From Amaranthus tricolor (lineage: Eukaryota; Streptophyta; Magnoliopsida; Caryophyllales; Amaranthaceae), in assembly GCF_026212465.1 (NCBI RefSeq), contig NC_080058.1, forward strand, positions 7,714,001-7,778,000: a DNA stretch of 64,000 bases, given 5' to 3'. Made by a program: the position numbers and the translations under genes. Shown one piece after another: positions 1 to 11,874 of the stretch; the first letter of the stretch is position 1, and each line of letters starts with the position of its first letter. The notes beneath the pieces were generated by a model. It was not told the DNA's origin, did not search any database, and saw only the letters and a list, made by a program, of their open reading frames with translations.

Positions 1-620
1 ATATGTTTGATGTGTTGATGTTGCACTAGGTTGCCATACAAGTAGAGCTCCGATGATATAAAATATACCAAGGCTGCTTTAGGGATAGGACAATGAAGTA
101 TAAGGAGTAAATTACATAACCTAGTCACCGCTCGATACTCAGCTTTTGCGCTATAACAAGAGAGTGTGGCTTGTCACTTAGATGACCAAGAAATAAGATT
201 ATTGCCTAACAAAACACAATAACCAGAAGTAGATCACCGAGTGTCATCAGTATATATTTGTTGAGACGACACACATGATTTGGATATTTTGGGTTCTTAA
301 AACCCAAGGGTTTATAGATGTAGGCATTTTCTTCAAGAACCGTGCGGATAGTTGCTGGTTTTATTACTGGACTGTAGGTCTCTCCACAATCAATGCCAAC
401 CTGTTGACCAGTCCATCATCATTGCCTACAAGACGGGCTTTGTGCTTTTAATAGAACCATTAGAATGCTCTTTATGTCTTAAAATCGCAAAAGAATAAAG
501 TATAATAACATTAGATGGTTTAGGAACTAAATCTCACGTCTTATTTTGAATCAAAGCATCAAATTCATCAATTATTGTCAATTTCCAATTAAGGACCTTA
601 AGTGCACCTATAGAATTTTT
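1..620 (-). mobile_element. Ty1/copia retrotransposon relic (pol)
   Basis: Reading the minus strand gives three blocks typical of copia Pol. The linker before reverse transcriptase lies around 500-555 (ALIQNKT, a stop, then DLVPKPSNV). The start of reverse transcriptase is at 331-402 (QVGIDCGETYSPVIKPATI). RNase H lies around 105-285 (STSGYCVLLGNNLISWSSK and SAKAEYRAV). In-frame stops and frame changes show it is dead. The start of RT and RNase H are only about 50 bases apart, so most of the RT domain has been deleted. Minus-strand sequence from 640 to about 1290 also reads as degraded copia-like protein but is less certain. The relic lies upstream of the first visible aminotransferase exon, probably inside an intron of that gene. 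Confidence 0.85.
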
Positions 621-1561
621 GAGCAAAGGAGATTTGGAAATTTGAGTATGATGCTCTCCATGATATTTGGGATTGGGTTTGGAATACCATGTTGATGGCG
701 GGTTATGGGTCTTGACTCTTGAGGATGATTTTAAGGAAGAAAAGGGTATGGGGTTTGGAATGGAGGTTATGTCATTTGTAGATGTGGACTGGTTATTTTT
801 CTCACTGATGTGGCTGGCTGACGGGGATAAATGGGGCTGATTTGTTACGGGAGTGGCATGACCATGTGCCTCAGGAGGAGGGATAGTGGAAATTGGGGCA
901 GATTGAGTAGTAATATCAGGTTGGCTGTGAGGGCCTGCTGGATTGATTGGGTGATTGTGGTCGTGTGGGACTTAAAATTTGGGCCAGATTGAGGAAGATT
1001 TGCAGTGTGGCCGTGAGGGGCTAGAATGGGTGATTAGTGATGAGACATTTGGGTCATGAGGACCATTAGGAGAGGTGGACTCTTGATTGAGATAATTAAT
1101 TAAGGGGATACACCTTCATCTTAAAAATCATAAGAAATTGGGTTAGGAGTAAATAATTTAGAAAAGCGGCTTTGATTGTTCATGAAGAAGAGAGAATACA
1201 ATGGAAGGCAAGTTGGTTGTATTGGGGAAAAAAACTAGCCAAAAAAAATGGTGGATGCAACCGTGAGTAAGAGACGAAAGCTAGGAAGGTATTGAAAACC
1301 TAGACTTTGATACTATGAAAGTAATATTTGTCTTTCATCTTTCATTATTTTCATTGAATATAAAGAGTACAAAGATAAATTTAGGAAACAAGATATTTAC
1401 AAAATATAAGAGTCTAAGATAAATATACAAGTGTACTAAAAATATTACAATATCTTGCAATATTAATATATTCCATTGGATATTGTTATCTTTTATTAGT
1501 TTTTATGTGTTGCTAACAATGTATGTTTTGCTGCTTGTTCTTTTGTATTCACTCCTTTCAG

Positions 1562-4500
1562 GTTTCAGTGTTTGACTCAGTAGTACAAGGTGGCGATTCT
1601 GTTTGGGAAGGACTTCGTATTTACAAAGGAAAAGTATTTAAGCTTGAGGAGCATCTGGATAGGTCAGTGACTCTGATGCATATTTTTCATTTCTTTGGTT
1701 GATTTGATTACCTGCAAGTTATTTCAGCTCACCAAATTATAAATTGTAGGATTGTCTGATTAGAGTTTCTTCAAATTATTGACATACATTTAAATTGTAG
1801 AAAAACTGGTTGGAACTGTCAGCAGATTAAGTTCTGTATATGAGACATTAATGTTATACAAGTCTATTACGTTTTATTAAAAAAAATCCAGATATTCTTT
1901 TTCTTTTGCCTATTTATTGGTCTATGCTTTAGGTTGAAAGAATATATATTCTGGGTTGCTCAATGCTCTTCTGATCTCGTTATAAAATTTGTTAACTAAG
2001 GGACTTGTATTATAAGAGGAAGAGGACTCGGACTTATTCTAGAGTCATTGTTATCATGAGTCTGTGACTGCTGTTTTGGCTGCAGTTTTGATTGTCACCA
2101 CTTCAATTATTTGATACTTTCAAAATTTTCATTTTCAGAATGTTTGATTCGGCAAAAGCTCTGGCTTTTAACAGTGTTGCAACACGTGAAGAGGTGAGGT
2201 TGCGGTGACAGAGTTTGAATATTTTCATTATGGGCCTTTTATTGATATGATTTTTGCTTTCATTTCCTATGCGTACATGTCTGCTAAAACAGGTAAAGGA
2301 AGCTATATTCACCACTCTTATTAGGAATGGCATGTTTGATAATTCCCATATACGCCTAAGTTTAACTCGTGGCAAGAAGGTACTTTCTTTTCTTGTTCAA
2401 CCTCTACTTTAGATATAAAAACTTTTGACTCATTAAGACAGTGTTACTGTCAACCTCATTTTCTTAATTTCTACTCTTTGCAACTATCAATGTAATTTTT
2501 GCTCTCAAAACTGTAATGTCTTTGTGGTCGTTCCTTAAACATGGTGTTATGACATTTGGAAATAGTTACATTTTACTTTTCTGCTTAAAGTTTTAGTGTG
2601 ATTGGAATTTCTTCTTTTAATGCACATGTATCGCTTCTGAAGAGAAACCGCCTCTGTACTTCTGCAGGTCACTTCTGGAATGAGTCCTGCATTCAATCTT
2701 TATGGATGCACCTTAATTGGTATTTCCACTTACTCAGTATTCTTTCTCTTAAATTACTAGCTTGAATAAGTGCAGGGAGTATTTTTTAAATCTATCTAAA
2801 CTTTGCGACCTCAGCAGCTTGTAACTGGACAAGTCTCTGTTAACCTGTCTCCTAGAGGTTCCATAAAAAAGTGATGATATAAATTTTTGATTCTTTTAGT
2901 AATATTTAATGTTTGAACTGAAATTGATTTTGACAAACCCTGAAATGTGTGGAACTCCAGAACTACTTAGATAAGCTTACATCATCAAATATGCACCTTC
3001 ATGGGTTAGTAAGTGACTGGCGATGCTTTCAAGCTTCTTGGTTTCTCAAACATCAACAGGACAATGGTAACTAAGCACATCATCAAGTAAAATCACTAAA
3101 TCAACTAAGATTAGTGAAGAGTAGAGCACCTGCACCCTTTTTTTTTGTGTTAGCTCATAAACTAAACTTCACTAATCTAGCAAACATTTAAGCTCTACAA
3201 TCCAAACTCGAGCAAATTATCCCCCTTACATATTGATGAGCTACTTTACCCGACAACCTAGTAAATAATTACTCTCAAATCATGACTATAAGCATAAAAC
3301 CAAAGATAGAACATAAACTAAGCATAAGTACTAGGTAGTATGAATAAACACTTTAAAGCTCTAAAGAACTCAATAGAACCAACTTGAAAGTAAAAAAAAC
3401 AAGTAAAAGCTATATCAATGAAGTTTAAACAAAGATAATCAATAATCTGCCAACTAGAAGCAAGGATCTAGAAAGAGGAGCAACATGCAAGAACAAACTA
3501 AGAAATGAAAATAAAATATAAAAATATCATGAAACTAAGAAAAAGTTACCGAAAATCTTGCTCGTTGAAGTAGTAAGTGAAAATGATTACAAATAAGAAA
3601 AGAATGTTTTTCCTTGAATACTCCACTCGAAATTCAACAAAAGAACAAAATCATCATAAATGAACTTGGAACTTGGATGAAATATATGAACTAAGCTAAG
3701 AAATTGAACTAAAGTCTCTCTTCAGTTGCTCTCCAAGTCTTGAAGAGCCCTTTATATACAATGAAAACATAAGAGCAAAGAAGTTTAACAACACAAAAAT
3801 AAAGTTCCTCCTGTTGCTGAAGTGCTTGAACGAGCACTATGCTCGAAAGCACTGGCTTCCACTAGCTTTTGTCGGTTGTTATTTAATTGCAACACTTAGA
3901 CGAATCATTAACCCAGAGTACCTTGAACGAGCACTATAGTGCCTTGAATGAGCACTACACTATGTGGCACTAGGAAGCTCTTGGAAGTAAGGCTTGGCTT
4001 CCGCGCGCCATGGAAAGATGATTTGGGCCACTTGCACCATTGGGTACGCTAAGGAGGCGAGAAACTTACAAAAATGAGCAAAGCAGGGGGGAGAAGAAGG
4101 TAAACAAAGAAAAGGGAGAAATGCGAAAAATGCACCTAAAAATGAACTAAAATATATAAGAATGCAACTATAGCTAACTTAGCCATGACATGAGAAACCA
4201 TTGACAAAATAAGGGTAGCAATATATGTAAAAGTACTTGAAAATGGACTCAATGACTACCCAATGGGCAATGAGTGACATAAAACTCACTCATCAGAAGG
4301 ACAACCTTTGTCATGTAGTCATTTTCATTATGTAAAATTGCAGTAATGGTCGTGACCATGGTAACGGGCACTGTGTAGCGAAGTGATGCGGTTATTGTAA
4401 CGTCAAATATTAGAGGAAAAATAAGATATGTCGAAATAGGAATGCCTTTTTACATCTTTGGGAAATATTAGTTCTTCTTTTTTGAAAAACTTACAACTCT

Positions 4501-7500
4501 ACCCTTGATGTGATGCAACCTTGTTTTTGCACTATTGTCATGCTTGGGAAAAAGTTCTTTCCTTTTCTCTTAGTTAAAGCGTGAAAATTCAACTGTTTTC
4601 TCCTTTTAATTAATTACAAGTTACAAATTGCTTGTTCTTCTCCACCAAATGCTTATGTAAGGATTCCGAGTTATGGCTTAGCATCCTTTTTTGATGTGTT
4701 TATCTACAGTTTTGGCCTTCTAAATTTATAACTCCGAAAATAATTGATTCCGAATTTTGTTTTCAAGATGAAATGTAGTGTTTCGAGTTGTGATTTCATG
4801 GCATTGTTTTTCCTTGTGTTGAGTTAACACAAGGCTTCAAACTGGAACCTCAAAGGAATAAGGCTGTGGACAGCCAATTATATTTGACACTTCACCCTTT
4901 TGCGTCAAGTAGAAAATTCCCTTGTTCTCAATGAATGTTATCTTGATGGAACTTTTCTTGAAGCTGTAGACTGTTTAGATCATTATTTTTACCTCTTCCC
5001 ATGGTGGTTTTATGGGATTAAACTTTAGGCCTTATGTTTGTTCATTGATGTCTGTAGTCAAGTGGTTGAGCATCTTTAAGCAATAATGTCATGTGACTCT
5101 ATTCTATTTTTTTTTTGTCTTGGCGTTCAGAAATTATATTTTTAAATTGTTCACCTTTATTATATGGGATATTCCTCAGTAAGAAATGTAGTTCTTGCTG
5201 AATGGAAGCCACCTGTCTATGATAACACCAAGGGTATTGTTTTGGTTACTGCAACTACCCGTCGTAATTCTCCAAATGTATTAACGCTGTGCCTTTGTAT
5301 ACTGCTTTAGCGTGCTTTTCTTTATGATGCTATGATTTTTCACAATATCTTGCCTTGTCACGGATATAATAAGCTTATCATCCTGCTGACTGAATAATGT
5401 AGAAATTTACTGGAAGATGCTGGCAGTTCCAAACAGCAATTTTGATTGTAGCAGTATATGAGTATTGAATCTTCAGTGTGATGTTACTGGTCCTCTGATT
5501 AGTTCAACAAATGATTCTACTGATTTAAGGATTCATTAATTGTCATAGTTGTCTCCTTATTTTTCGAGATGCAATAGAAGAATGACTAGTTTAATGTTCC
5601 TACAAGACTTAATATTGTTTTGTCAGAGATTTATGATAAGTACATCTTCTGATATTTTCTTAAATGGTTGAAAAGTCAATTTTACTTTTTGTAACTTTAC
5701 TTAGTTTCTGTTTTGAAAGTTAGGATTATAAAATTGACTTTTTCTTTGATTACTTAAGTAAAGGGTAAAACAAAATATTGTCCAACATGATCTTATTTAG
5801 ATGCATTTGCTGAACTGGATGCAAAATTGTAGAAGAGTGAAATTCATAATCAATGCCCGTTTATTTGAGCTATCTATTCTATGTTCTTGCAGAATTTGGA
5901 TTCAAAGATCCATCATAACAACTTACTGAACAACATACTTGCTAAGGTACATTCTGCTGCTAATATGCCATGTGAAGATGTTAGCTGTTCAGTATTTACA
6001 ACTTCAAGATTAAAGGCCCTCTAAATGTTTGGCCAAAATGTTTATTGGGTTTATCAATTTTGATCTTAATATAGAATGATGAATGCATTAATGTGATATT
6101 TTCTACTTATACTAAGTTTCAGTAACCTTTTCTGATGCAGATAGAAGGAATTAATGCAAATGCTGATGATGCCATAATGCTTGATAAAGACGGATATCTA
6201 TCTGAAACAAATGCAACAAATATTGTGAGATCCCTTTTCACGCGGTTTACTTTTATGACCCCCATTTATCATGTTTATAATTTGAAAGATGTCTCTTTGC
6301 TATTCCACTCTTCCCTGCCCCCAAAATGAATGATAAAAAGGTTTTAAGTGCATGTTTGCAATTAGATAAACAGCCCAATTTATGTAAATCATAAGAGTCA
6401 TCAATGCCTTCAACATTGCGAAAATATTAATTACAGTTTACAGAGATGTGCTTAGAAATGACAATGGATGGGAGACATTTGAGTGCTATTCGAACTTTAA
6501 TTGACTGTCTACTTAGGTCTAATTTCCACATAAAAGTGAATTTTACACCTGTGTCATCTTATTACATTTTTTCATAAACTTCTAGAAAAGAAAAATGATA
6601 CAAAATGAACTTGGTTATAAAATTTCAATATGCATTGCATATTTTATCGAAGGGTTTCTGTATCCTGATCTCTTCCTCTCCCCAGCTGTTGGTATCTGTT
6701 TAGATCCCTGCCTAATTTATGACAACTTTTGTGCAGCATATGTACTTAAAGAAGGCACACCTTTTGATTTTGCATGCAGTTGTTTTATGACTTGTTGAAG
6801 TTTTTTCATGCAGTTTATGGTGAAAAAAGGCAGAGTCTTTACACCTCACGCGGACTATTGTCTTCCTGGAATAACTCGAGCTACTGTAAGTTGTACATCC
6901 CCCCGTGGTTTGTGGTATTTAACACTTAGCATTGATATAAAAAAAAATTAAAAAAAAAAAAAAAAAAAAAAAACTCAGCATAAATGTGTTTTATCCTTAG
7001 TGGAGAGATGGTTTAATGTTGTTCTATACATAATAGAGAATTATTTGAAAGATTTCAAAGGGGTATTACCCATATAGAAATGGAATTTCGTGAATAACTC
7101 TTCTTCTCTTCTCTTGCACCACTGTAAATTTTCTATATCTATTGAGTAGAATACTCTGCTATATTGCAGCTCTCATGATAGACCTGGCCTGATATTTAGT
7201 TCTCCTTCAGAGTATCTAATAATCAGCTTTGCAATTTGCAGGTCATGGACCTTGTGGTGAAGGAGGGTTTTGTCTTAGAAGAGCGACGGATCAGCCTCTC
7301 AGAGTTCCATACGGCAGATGAGGTCTTAATTTCCACATTACTGATATTGTGTTTTGTTAAACAGGATTTGACATTTCTTGTACATTTTAAGAGTAAATGT
7401 TGTGGCTTAATATTGCTCTCTTCTTGAATTACCTTTCGAGAGATGCACTGTGGTCAATATATGAATTAGTTAAACAAAAAAGTTCTTCCACTTGGTGATA

Positions 7501-7947
7501 TTCTTAAAAGTATTATGTAGAACCTGCCCAATAAACTAACACCTTTTTAATTCATCATTAATGTGACATTTCGATTTGTAGACTTTGCATGATTTTATGT
7601 GATTTGAGATTTGTGGACTTTGTATGATTTTGATTTTGATGAGAAGTTGCCTGGAAGCAAAAGTATTTTACTTGCTCTCTCTTAAACAACCTCTAATATC
7701 CGATTTATATTTGCTGCAGGTGTGGACAACTGGAACAATGGGAGAACTGAGCCCAGTAAGTCTTGCCAATCTGCATCTTGACTTTGATGAGCTTTTTAAG
7801 CTGCATTGTGCAAGTGCTTAATGCGATATCTCTTGTCAGGCTGTGAAGATTGATGGCCGTTTGATTGGAGACGGACAGGTAGGACCTGTAACACGAAGAT
7901 TGCAGGAGGGTTTCATAGCGCAAAGTTGCTTCATTTTATGTGGGTAA
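1562..7947 (+). CDS. Branched-chain/D-amino-acid aminotransferase-like protein (3' part, 11 exons)
   Basis: A PLP-dependent fold-type IV aminotransferase of the branched-chain/D-amino-acid transaminase family. Exons: 1562-1662, 2139-2193, 2293-2379, 2668-2719, 5192-5277, 5893-5946, 6141-6224, 6814-6885, 7242-7322, 7720-7755, 7840-7947. All junctions keep frame and have GT/AG ends, giving 271 visible residues. The first exon opens inside the domain ([19 protein letters not shown]), so the N-terminal exons are off the left edge. The PLP-binding lysine is expected in [17 protein letters not shown] (codon 5905-5907), and the cofactor-binding glutamate in [10 protein letters not shown]. The end reads VGPVTRRLQ, then an unrelated tail to a stop at 7945-7947. 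From memory, relatives continue with about 15 further residues (NAYKKL-type), so the terminus is probably replaced. The match to the Arabidopsis At5g27410/At3g05190 group is from memory. Intron 4 (2720-5191) is swollen by repeat sequence. Confidence 0.9.
2990..4290. repeat. Non-coding dispersed repeat in aminotransferase intron 4
   Basis: This 1.3-kb stretch has no coding potential. It contains A-rich text and, at about 3820-3960, several copies of short phrases such as cttgaacgagcactat and gctcgaaagcac. The same vocabulary recurs at 14290-14470 and, inverted, at 53380-53420. It ends near 4290 in a small inverted repeat (atgagtgacataaaactcactcat). It looks like the non-coding part of an LTR-type or large non-autonomous element, but I could not define ends or a target duplication. 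Confidence 0.45.
6938..6973 (+). repeat. Poly(A) tract in intron
   Basis: An almost pure A run interrupted by TT, within the intron between the 6814-6885 and 7242-7322 aminotransferase exons. Probably a simple repeat or the tail of an old retroposon. Confidence 0.8.
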
Positions 7948-9446
7948 AATTTCATTATGCTAAATTTACAGTTTTACAAGTGGGTTTCAGTGGGTTAGGG
8001 TTTTATAGTCAGCCATTAATGAGAAAGCTCAAAGCTTGATTAATGAAGGAAAAAACAGAGGAAGATAGAGAAAGAAGAAAGTGGTAAAAGATTTGAGTAA
8101 GGAAGAAGAGAAGAGTATATATTAAGAGGGGGAATTAAGAAGGAAGACTTAGGGAGGAGTGGAGGAAACAGCTTGTACTTTCTGCATATTCGGGTTGATC
8201 ATTGTCGGGCTTGAGATGAAGCAGCCATGGAAGGAGAGCAGGAAGAGGAAAGGGAAAAGGGAAGAAGAAGAAGAAGAAACTAACCATGGTTAGGTCAAAT
8301 TCGAGATTTAACGGGCATTTAACGGAAAAAGTACAATAGTGTCACGGTTGTAATTAGCATATAGTTGGGGGGTACCACTGGAATTAACGTGGGTACCATT
8401 GATAAATTGCTATAATACAGGGGTACCATTGATAATATCCCATATTTTTTTTAAAAAAGGTGAATAATGGTAATAAATGAAGAGAGAATGAATTATATGG
8501 ATAGAATTAAAAGAGAGTTAAAATGTATGGATGAGATTAAAATAAAATGATGGGCCATTGTCTAAAAATAAAAATAATGCAAATTAAGTGGAACAGACTA
8601 AAATGACAAATGCTGTAAATTTAATGAGACGAAGGGAGTATATAAGATCAATTGATTAAGAGTCAAAATAAAGACAAACCCCAAAAGTATATATTTAATG
8701 TTTTTTCTTATTATTATTGTTAGGGTAGGTCGAGAAGATATGATAATATGTGAAAATCAAATTAAAGATCGATATCTAAAAAAGTGATATCTGCTATAAC
8801 ATTTTTTGAGTTAATTTTAAAAGCATTGGCCCATCAATTCAAAGACTTAAATGACGAAGAAAATTGCAAGCAGGACTTGGACGTGATCTCTTGCAATAGG
8901 ATCGTGATCGCTTTAATGCATGGTCAACACTAAACTGTTTGATTAGATTACAACACAAGAAAAGATATGTATGAAATACTAACCAAGCATGGTGGAAAAC
9001 AAATATTAGAAAAGGAAGGGGTGATATTGAATATTGATATCTTATTCTTTAGAAAATTGCTCTCCATATGTAATACTTGGCACGTCTCAAAATACTTGTA
9101 ATATTTGATTTTTTACGCAGTCTAATGTACTAGATTTATCCTTAATATCTCTAATTATGTATATTAAAAAATTAGAAAAATTTAATATTAGTAATCTTTG
9201 CATTGAGACGAACCAAACAAGATCCCGCTTGACTATGTTTTAACTTATAGATTATAAACTAATCACAAATTAAAGATGGTGAATGAATAGTGTAATTTTT
9301 CTACTGTTGCGAATAATATGGAACGGAGGAAGTATTAAGTGGAAATAAAAAAAAATTAACTTAGAATAATTTTTCATTTCTTTCATTCATTTTATATTTG
9401 GATTATTTTTTATTAATTCAACATTTGCAACATATTTGGTCGAGGT
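7948..9446. other. Gene-free AT-rich spacer with repeat fragments
   Basis: No gene seen. The purine-rich 8040-8270 segment is low complexity. At 8340-8440 the phrase ggtaccattgataa recurs, as in foldback-type repeats. At 8580-8640 there is a Stowaway-like right end (gacgaagggagtata), and at 9060-9340 the remains of another such element (ending cggaggaagtatt). Confidence 0.5.
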
Positions 9447-10147
9447 TAGGGATGGTCATGGGTCCAGGACTCTGTTGGACCCGCCCCGAACCCGCCCCTT
9501 TTTTAAGGGTCTGGGTCTTATTTTTTTAGACCCATCGGATCCGGATCCGGATCCGGGTCTGGATCTAAAAAAATTTGACGGGTCCGGGTCCGGGTCCTAA
9601 GGTGAAGACCCGGATCCGGACCCGCACCCTAAACTTTTAAATTTTATATTTTAAATTTCTGATTTCTTAATTTATTTATAATATAATGAAAAGTTGAAAA
9701 CCCGTGTTTGCCTAAATCCTAAAGCAGTAAAGACTAAAGACTAAATTTTTGATTTCTTAATTTATTTCTTAATTTATTTATAATATAATGTTTCTCATTT
9801 AGTCTTTTATATTTGATTTTTAATTATGTATTTAGACAAGTATTTTTATGTTCTAGTAATTATTTTGTATTTGAATTTCATGGACTCAAACAAGTGTTTG
9901 TAATACAATAATAAGTTGCTTACAAAAATACAAAAAGACTCGAAAAAGGTTCAATTTTGACAAATCAAAGAGGCTTTGTATAAGACCCATTAAGGACCCT
10001 AGACCCTGTCAGATCCGTAGGGTCCGGGTCTGGGTTTGAAAATTTTGGACCCTTAGGGTTCGGATCCGGGTTGGATCCAAAAAAATAAAAGGGTCCGGGT
10101 CCGGATCTGGCCAGACCCGCTCAAGACCCGCCCCATGACCATCCCTA
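9447..10147. mobile_element. Non-autonomous hAT-like DNA transposon with perfect 8-bp TSD
   Basis: The element begins tagggatggtcatggg and ends cccatgaccatccct followed by a, i.e. terminal inverted repeats of about 16 bp. It is flanked on both sides by gtcgaggt (9439-9446 and 10148-10155), a perfect 8-bp target duplication as expected for hAT transposons. Both subterminal regions are packed with GGGTCCGGGTCC/GGATCCGG-type runs in opposite orientation (9470-9630 and 10000-10130), a common form of hAT transposase binding region. The middle is AT-rich and encodes nothing. Length 701 bp. Confidence 0.88.
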
Positions 10148-10688
10148 GTCGAGGTATACTTTTAAACCTAAAAATCTACTATAAAATGTTACCTCTATAA
10201 AAAAAGAAAAAAATATCCTGAATAATCTCATATTTTGCCGATTCGTTGTGATTAATCTCACCTTTGAATTATTTTTTAATAACTCAATCTTTACAATATA
10301 TTAGTTCGTGGCATACTTTCACCACCCCTACCCCCCTCCTGCGCCACCCAACCCCCTACCATCCCTTCCCTTAGCCACCTCCCCCACTATGCACCTTTTT
10401 TAACTGAGCTTGTAACCCTAACCACATGACCCTAACCACATAACCCTCTCTAGTCTTTTCCTTTCTCACCACCTTATAAACCCAAACCCTGAACCTAGCA
10501 CTATACAAAACACCCCTCTCCCTTCCCTTTTCCATCGACAAACACTCTATTTTCTCCTTGTTGTGTGGGGTGTTACTGATGTTTGTGAGAAGGATTTTGT
10601 CGAGTTTTTTTAAAAAAATTTTTGCATTACTAAAAAAGAAGGAAACAAATCAAAGAGGATGGTTGGTTGAATTTAGTATGTGACAACG

Positions 10689-10790
10689 AGAAAGTGAAGA
10701 GCTTGGTCAATAAGTCTGCTCTTCTTTCCTCGTTGTTAGTAACAACGAGCAAAGAAGAACTGGCTTTTTAACTTAGCTCTTCACTTGCTT
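10689..10790. repeat. Nested hairpin-forming inverted repeat
   Basis: The inner arms at about 10719-10737 and 10742-10760 pair almost perfectly (cttctttcctcgttgtt against aacaacgagcaaagaag). The outer arms gtgaagagctt (10694-10704) and agctcttcac (10774-10783) also pair. The remainder of the 10148-10892 spacer shows no gene. Confidence 0.6.
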
Positions 10791-10892
10791 GCTATATAAC
10801 AATATTTATATTTTTTTATTGTTCTACCAGCTTTTAACTTTGCATGCTATTATTAACAGTGGAATAATCAAGACCAAAGACTCAAATAAAAC

Positions 10893-11352
10893 AATTACTC
10901 TCCTGTGAGACCGTCTTAGCCGTGCAACTGGCCCAGGCCCAATAATTTTTAAAAAATATTCTGACATTTCAATTTTAAAACTTAAAAGGACAATTCCAAA
11001 ACTTAAAAATCCAATTTTAAGAAGTAAAATGTAAATTTCACACTTTTTAATATCTACTTTAATGTTTGAGCCATTCTATTTAAAGTTGAAATGAGAATTT
11101 AATGTCCTGTGATTAGTGTTTTAAGTCTTAAAATTAATTTTTTAAGTATTGAAATTGACCTTTTAAGTCTTAAAACTGTCAAATTCCATGACTTAATACG
11201 TCAATTTCAAATCCTTGAAATTAGTCTTTTAAGTTTTTAAATTGGTCTTTTATATCTTGAAAGTGATATTTTAATTTGTGAAATTGGTAAAAAAATATAT
11301 ACAATTGAGCTGGCCCAATAAGACACGTCTTACAAGTGAGATGGTCGCGTGC
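10893..11352. repeat. Repeat bounded by inverted motifs, with degenerate tandem units inside
   Basis: The left edge contains gtgagaccgtctta and ggcccaataa; the right edge contains ggcccaataagacacg and acaagtgagatggtc in inverted orientation, the widespread 'gagacggtctc' plant repeat family. Between them, about 10965-11290, a roughly 20-bp phrase like ccttttaagtcttaaaattg recurs many times with divergence. Ends and class are not resolved. Confidence 0.5.
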
Positions 11353-11559
11353 AAATAAATTGAAGCTTATTTGAAAATACTTCTAGTTTTAGTCAACGTG
11401 TTTTTAAAAAAATTTTTAAAAAAGATTTATTAATTTCATAAATTCACAATTTTATTGGGTCAATCAAAATAAATGGGCTGGACCCATTACCTAGGAATGT
11501 GGTTCTTTGTGAAAATTTGAAATAAATAAGTAAAACTAATATATATATATATATATTAA

Positions 11560-11874
11560 GCTATGTTTCAACTTATTTCTAAATATAAGCGTGTAATTCT
11601 CAAACCTGAGGTATGGGTTTTGTTCGCACTTACTAACTGCGATCAAAGGATTTGATTCAAAAAAAAGCCAAAGGAGTTGTTCGCACTTACTAACTGCGAA
11701 CAGAGTTGTTGGCTTTTTTTTACTAAATATTCTGTTCGCAGTTACTAACTGCGAACAACTTGGTTGATTTTTTTTGACCAGTTTGCCTCTATTCGCAGTT
11801 ACTAACTGCAAGCAAAATCAAACCTAAGCTCTGGACTAGAGGCGCTTACATTTGAAAATAAGTTGAAATACAGC
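11560..11874. mobile_element. MITE-like element flanked by TTAA, with four internal palindromes
   Basis: The terminal inverted repeats are about 35-40 bp: gctatgtttcaacttatttc on the left, pairing with the right end at 11837-11874 (ending aagttgaaatacagc). TTAA lies directly outside each end (11556-11559 and 11875-11878). Inside are four copies, 50-70 bp apart, of a near-palindromic motif ttcgcagttactaactgcga (with a c/g variant in the middle). The motif creates a repeating open frame on the minus strand that is an artefact of the repeat. TTAA target use suggests piggyBac-type mobilisation, but a 3-bp TAA/TTA duplication cannot be excluded. Confidence 0.65.

Noticed and set aside
6595..6798. 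Cysteine-rich open frame in an aminotransferase intron
   Set aside because: It lies between two well-defined exons and has no signal peptide pattern or conserved spacing that would make it a peptide gene.
11536..11811. Minus-strand open frame with repeated QLVTANR/VSKCEQ peptides
   Set aside because: The repetition comes from the four DNA palindromes of the MITE at 11560-11874; no gene-like composition otherwise.
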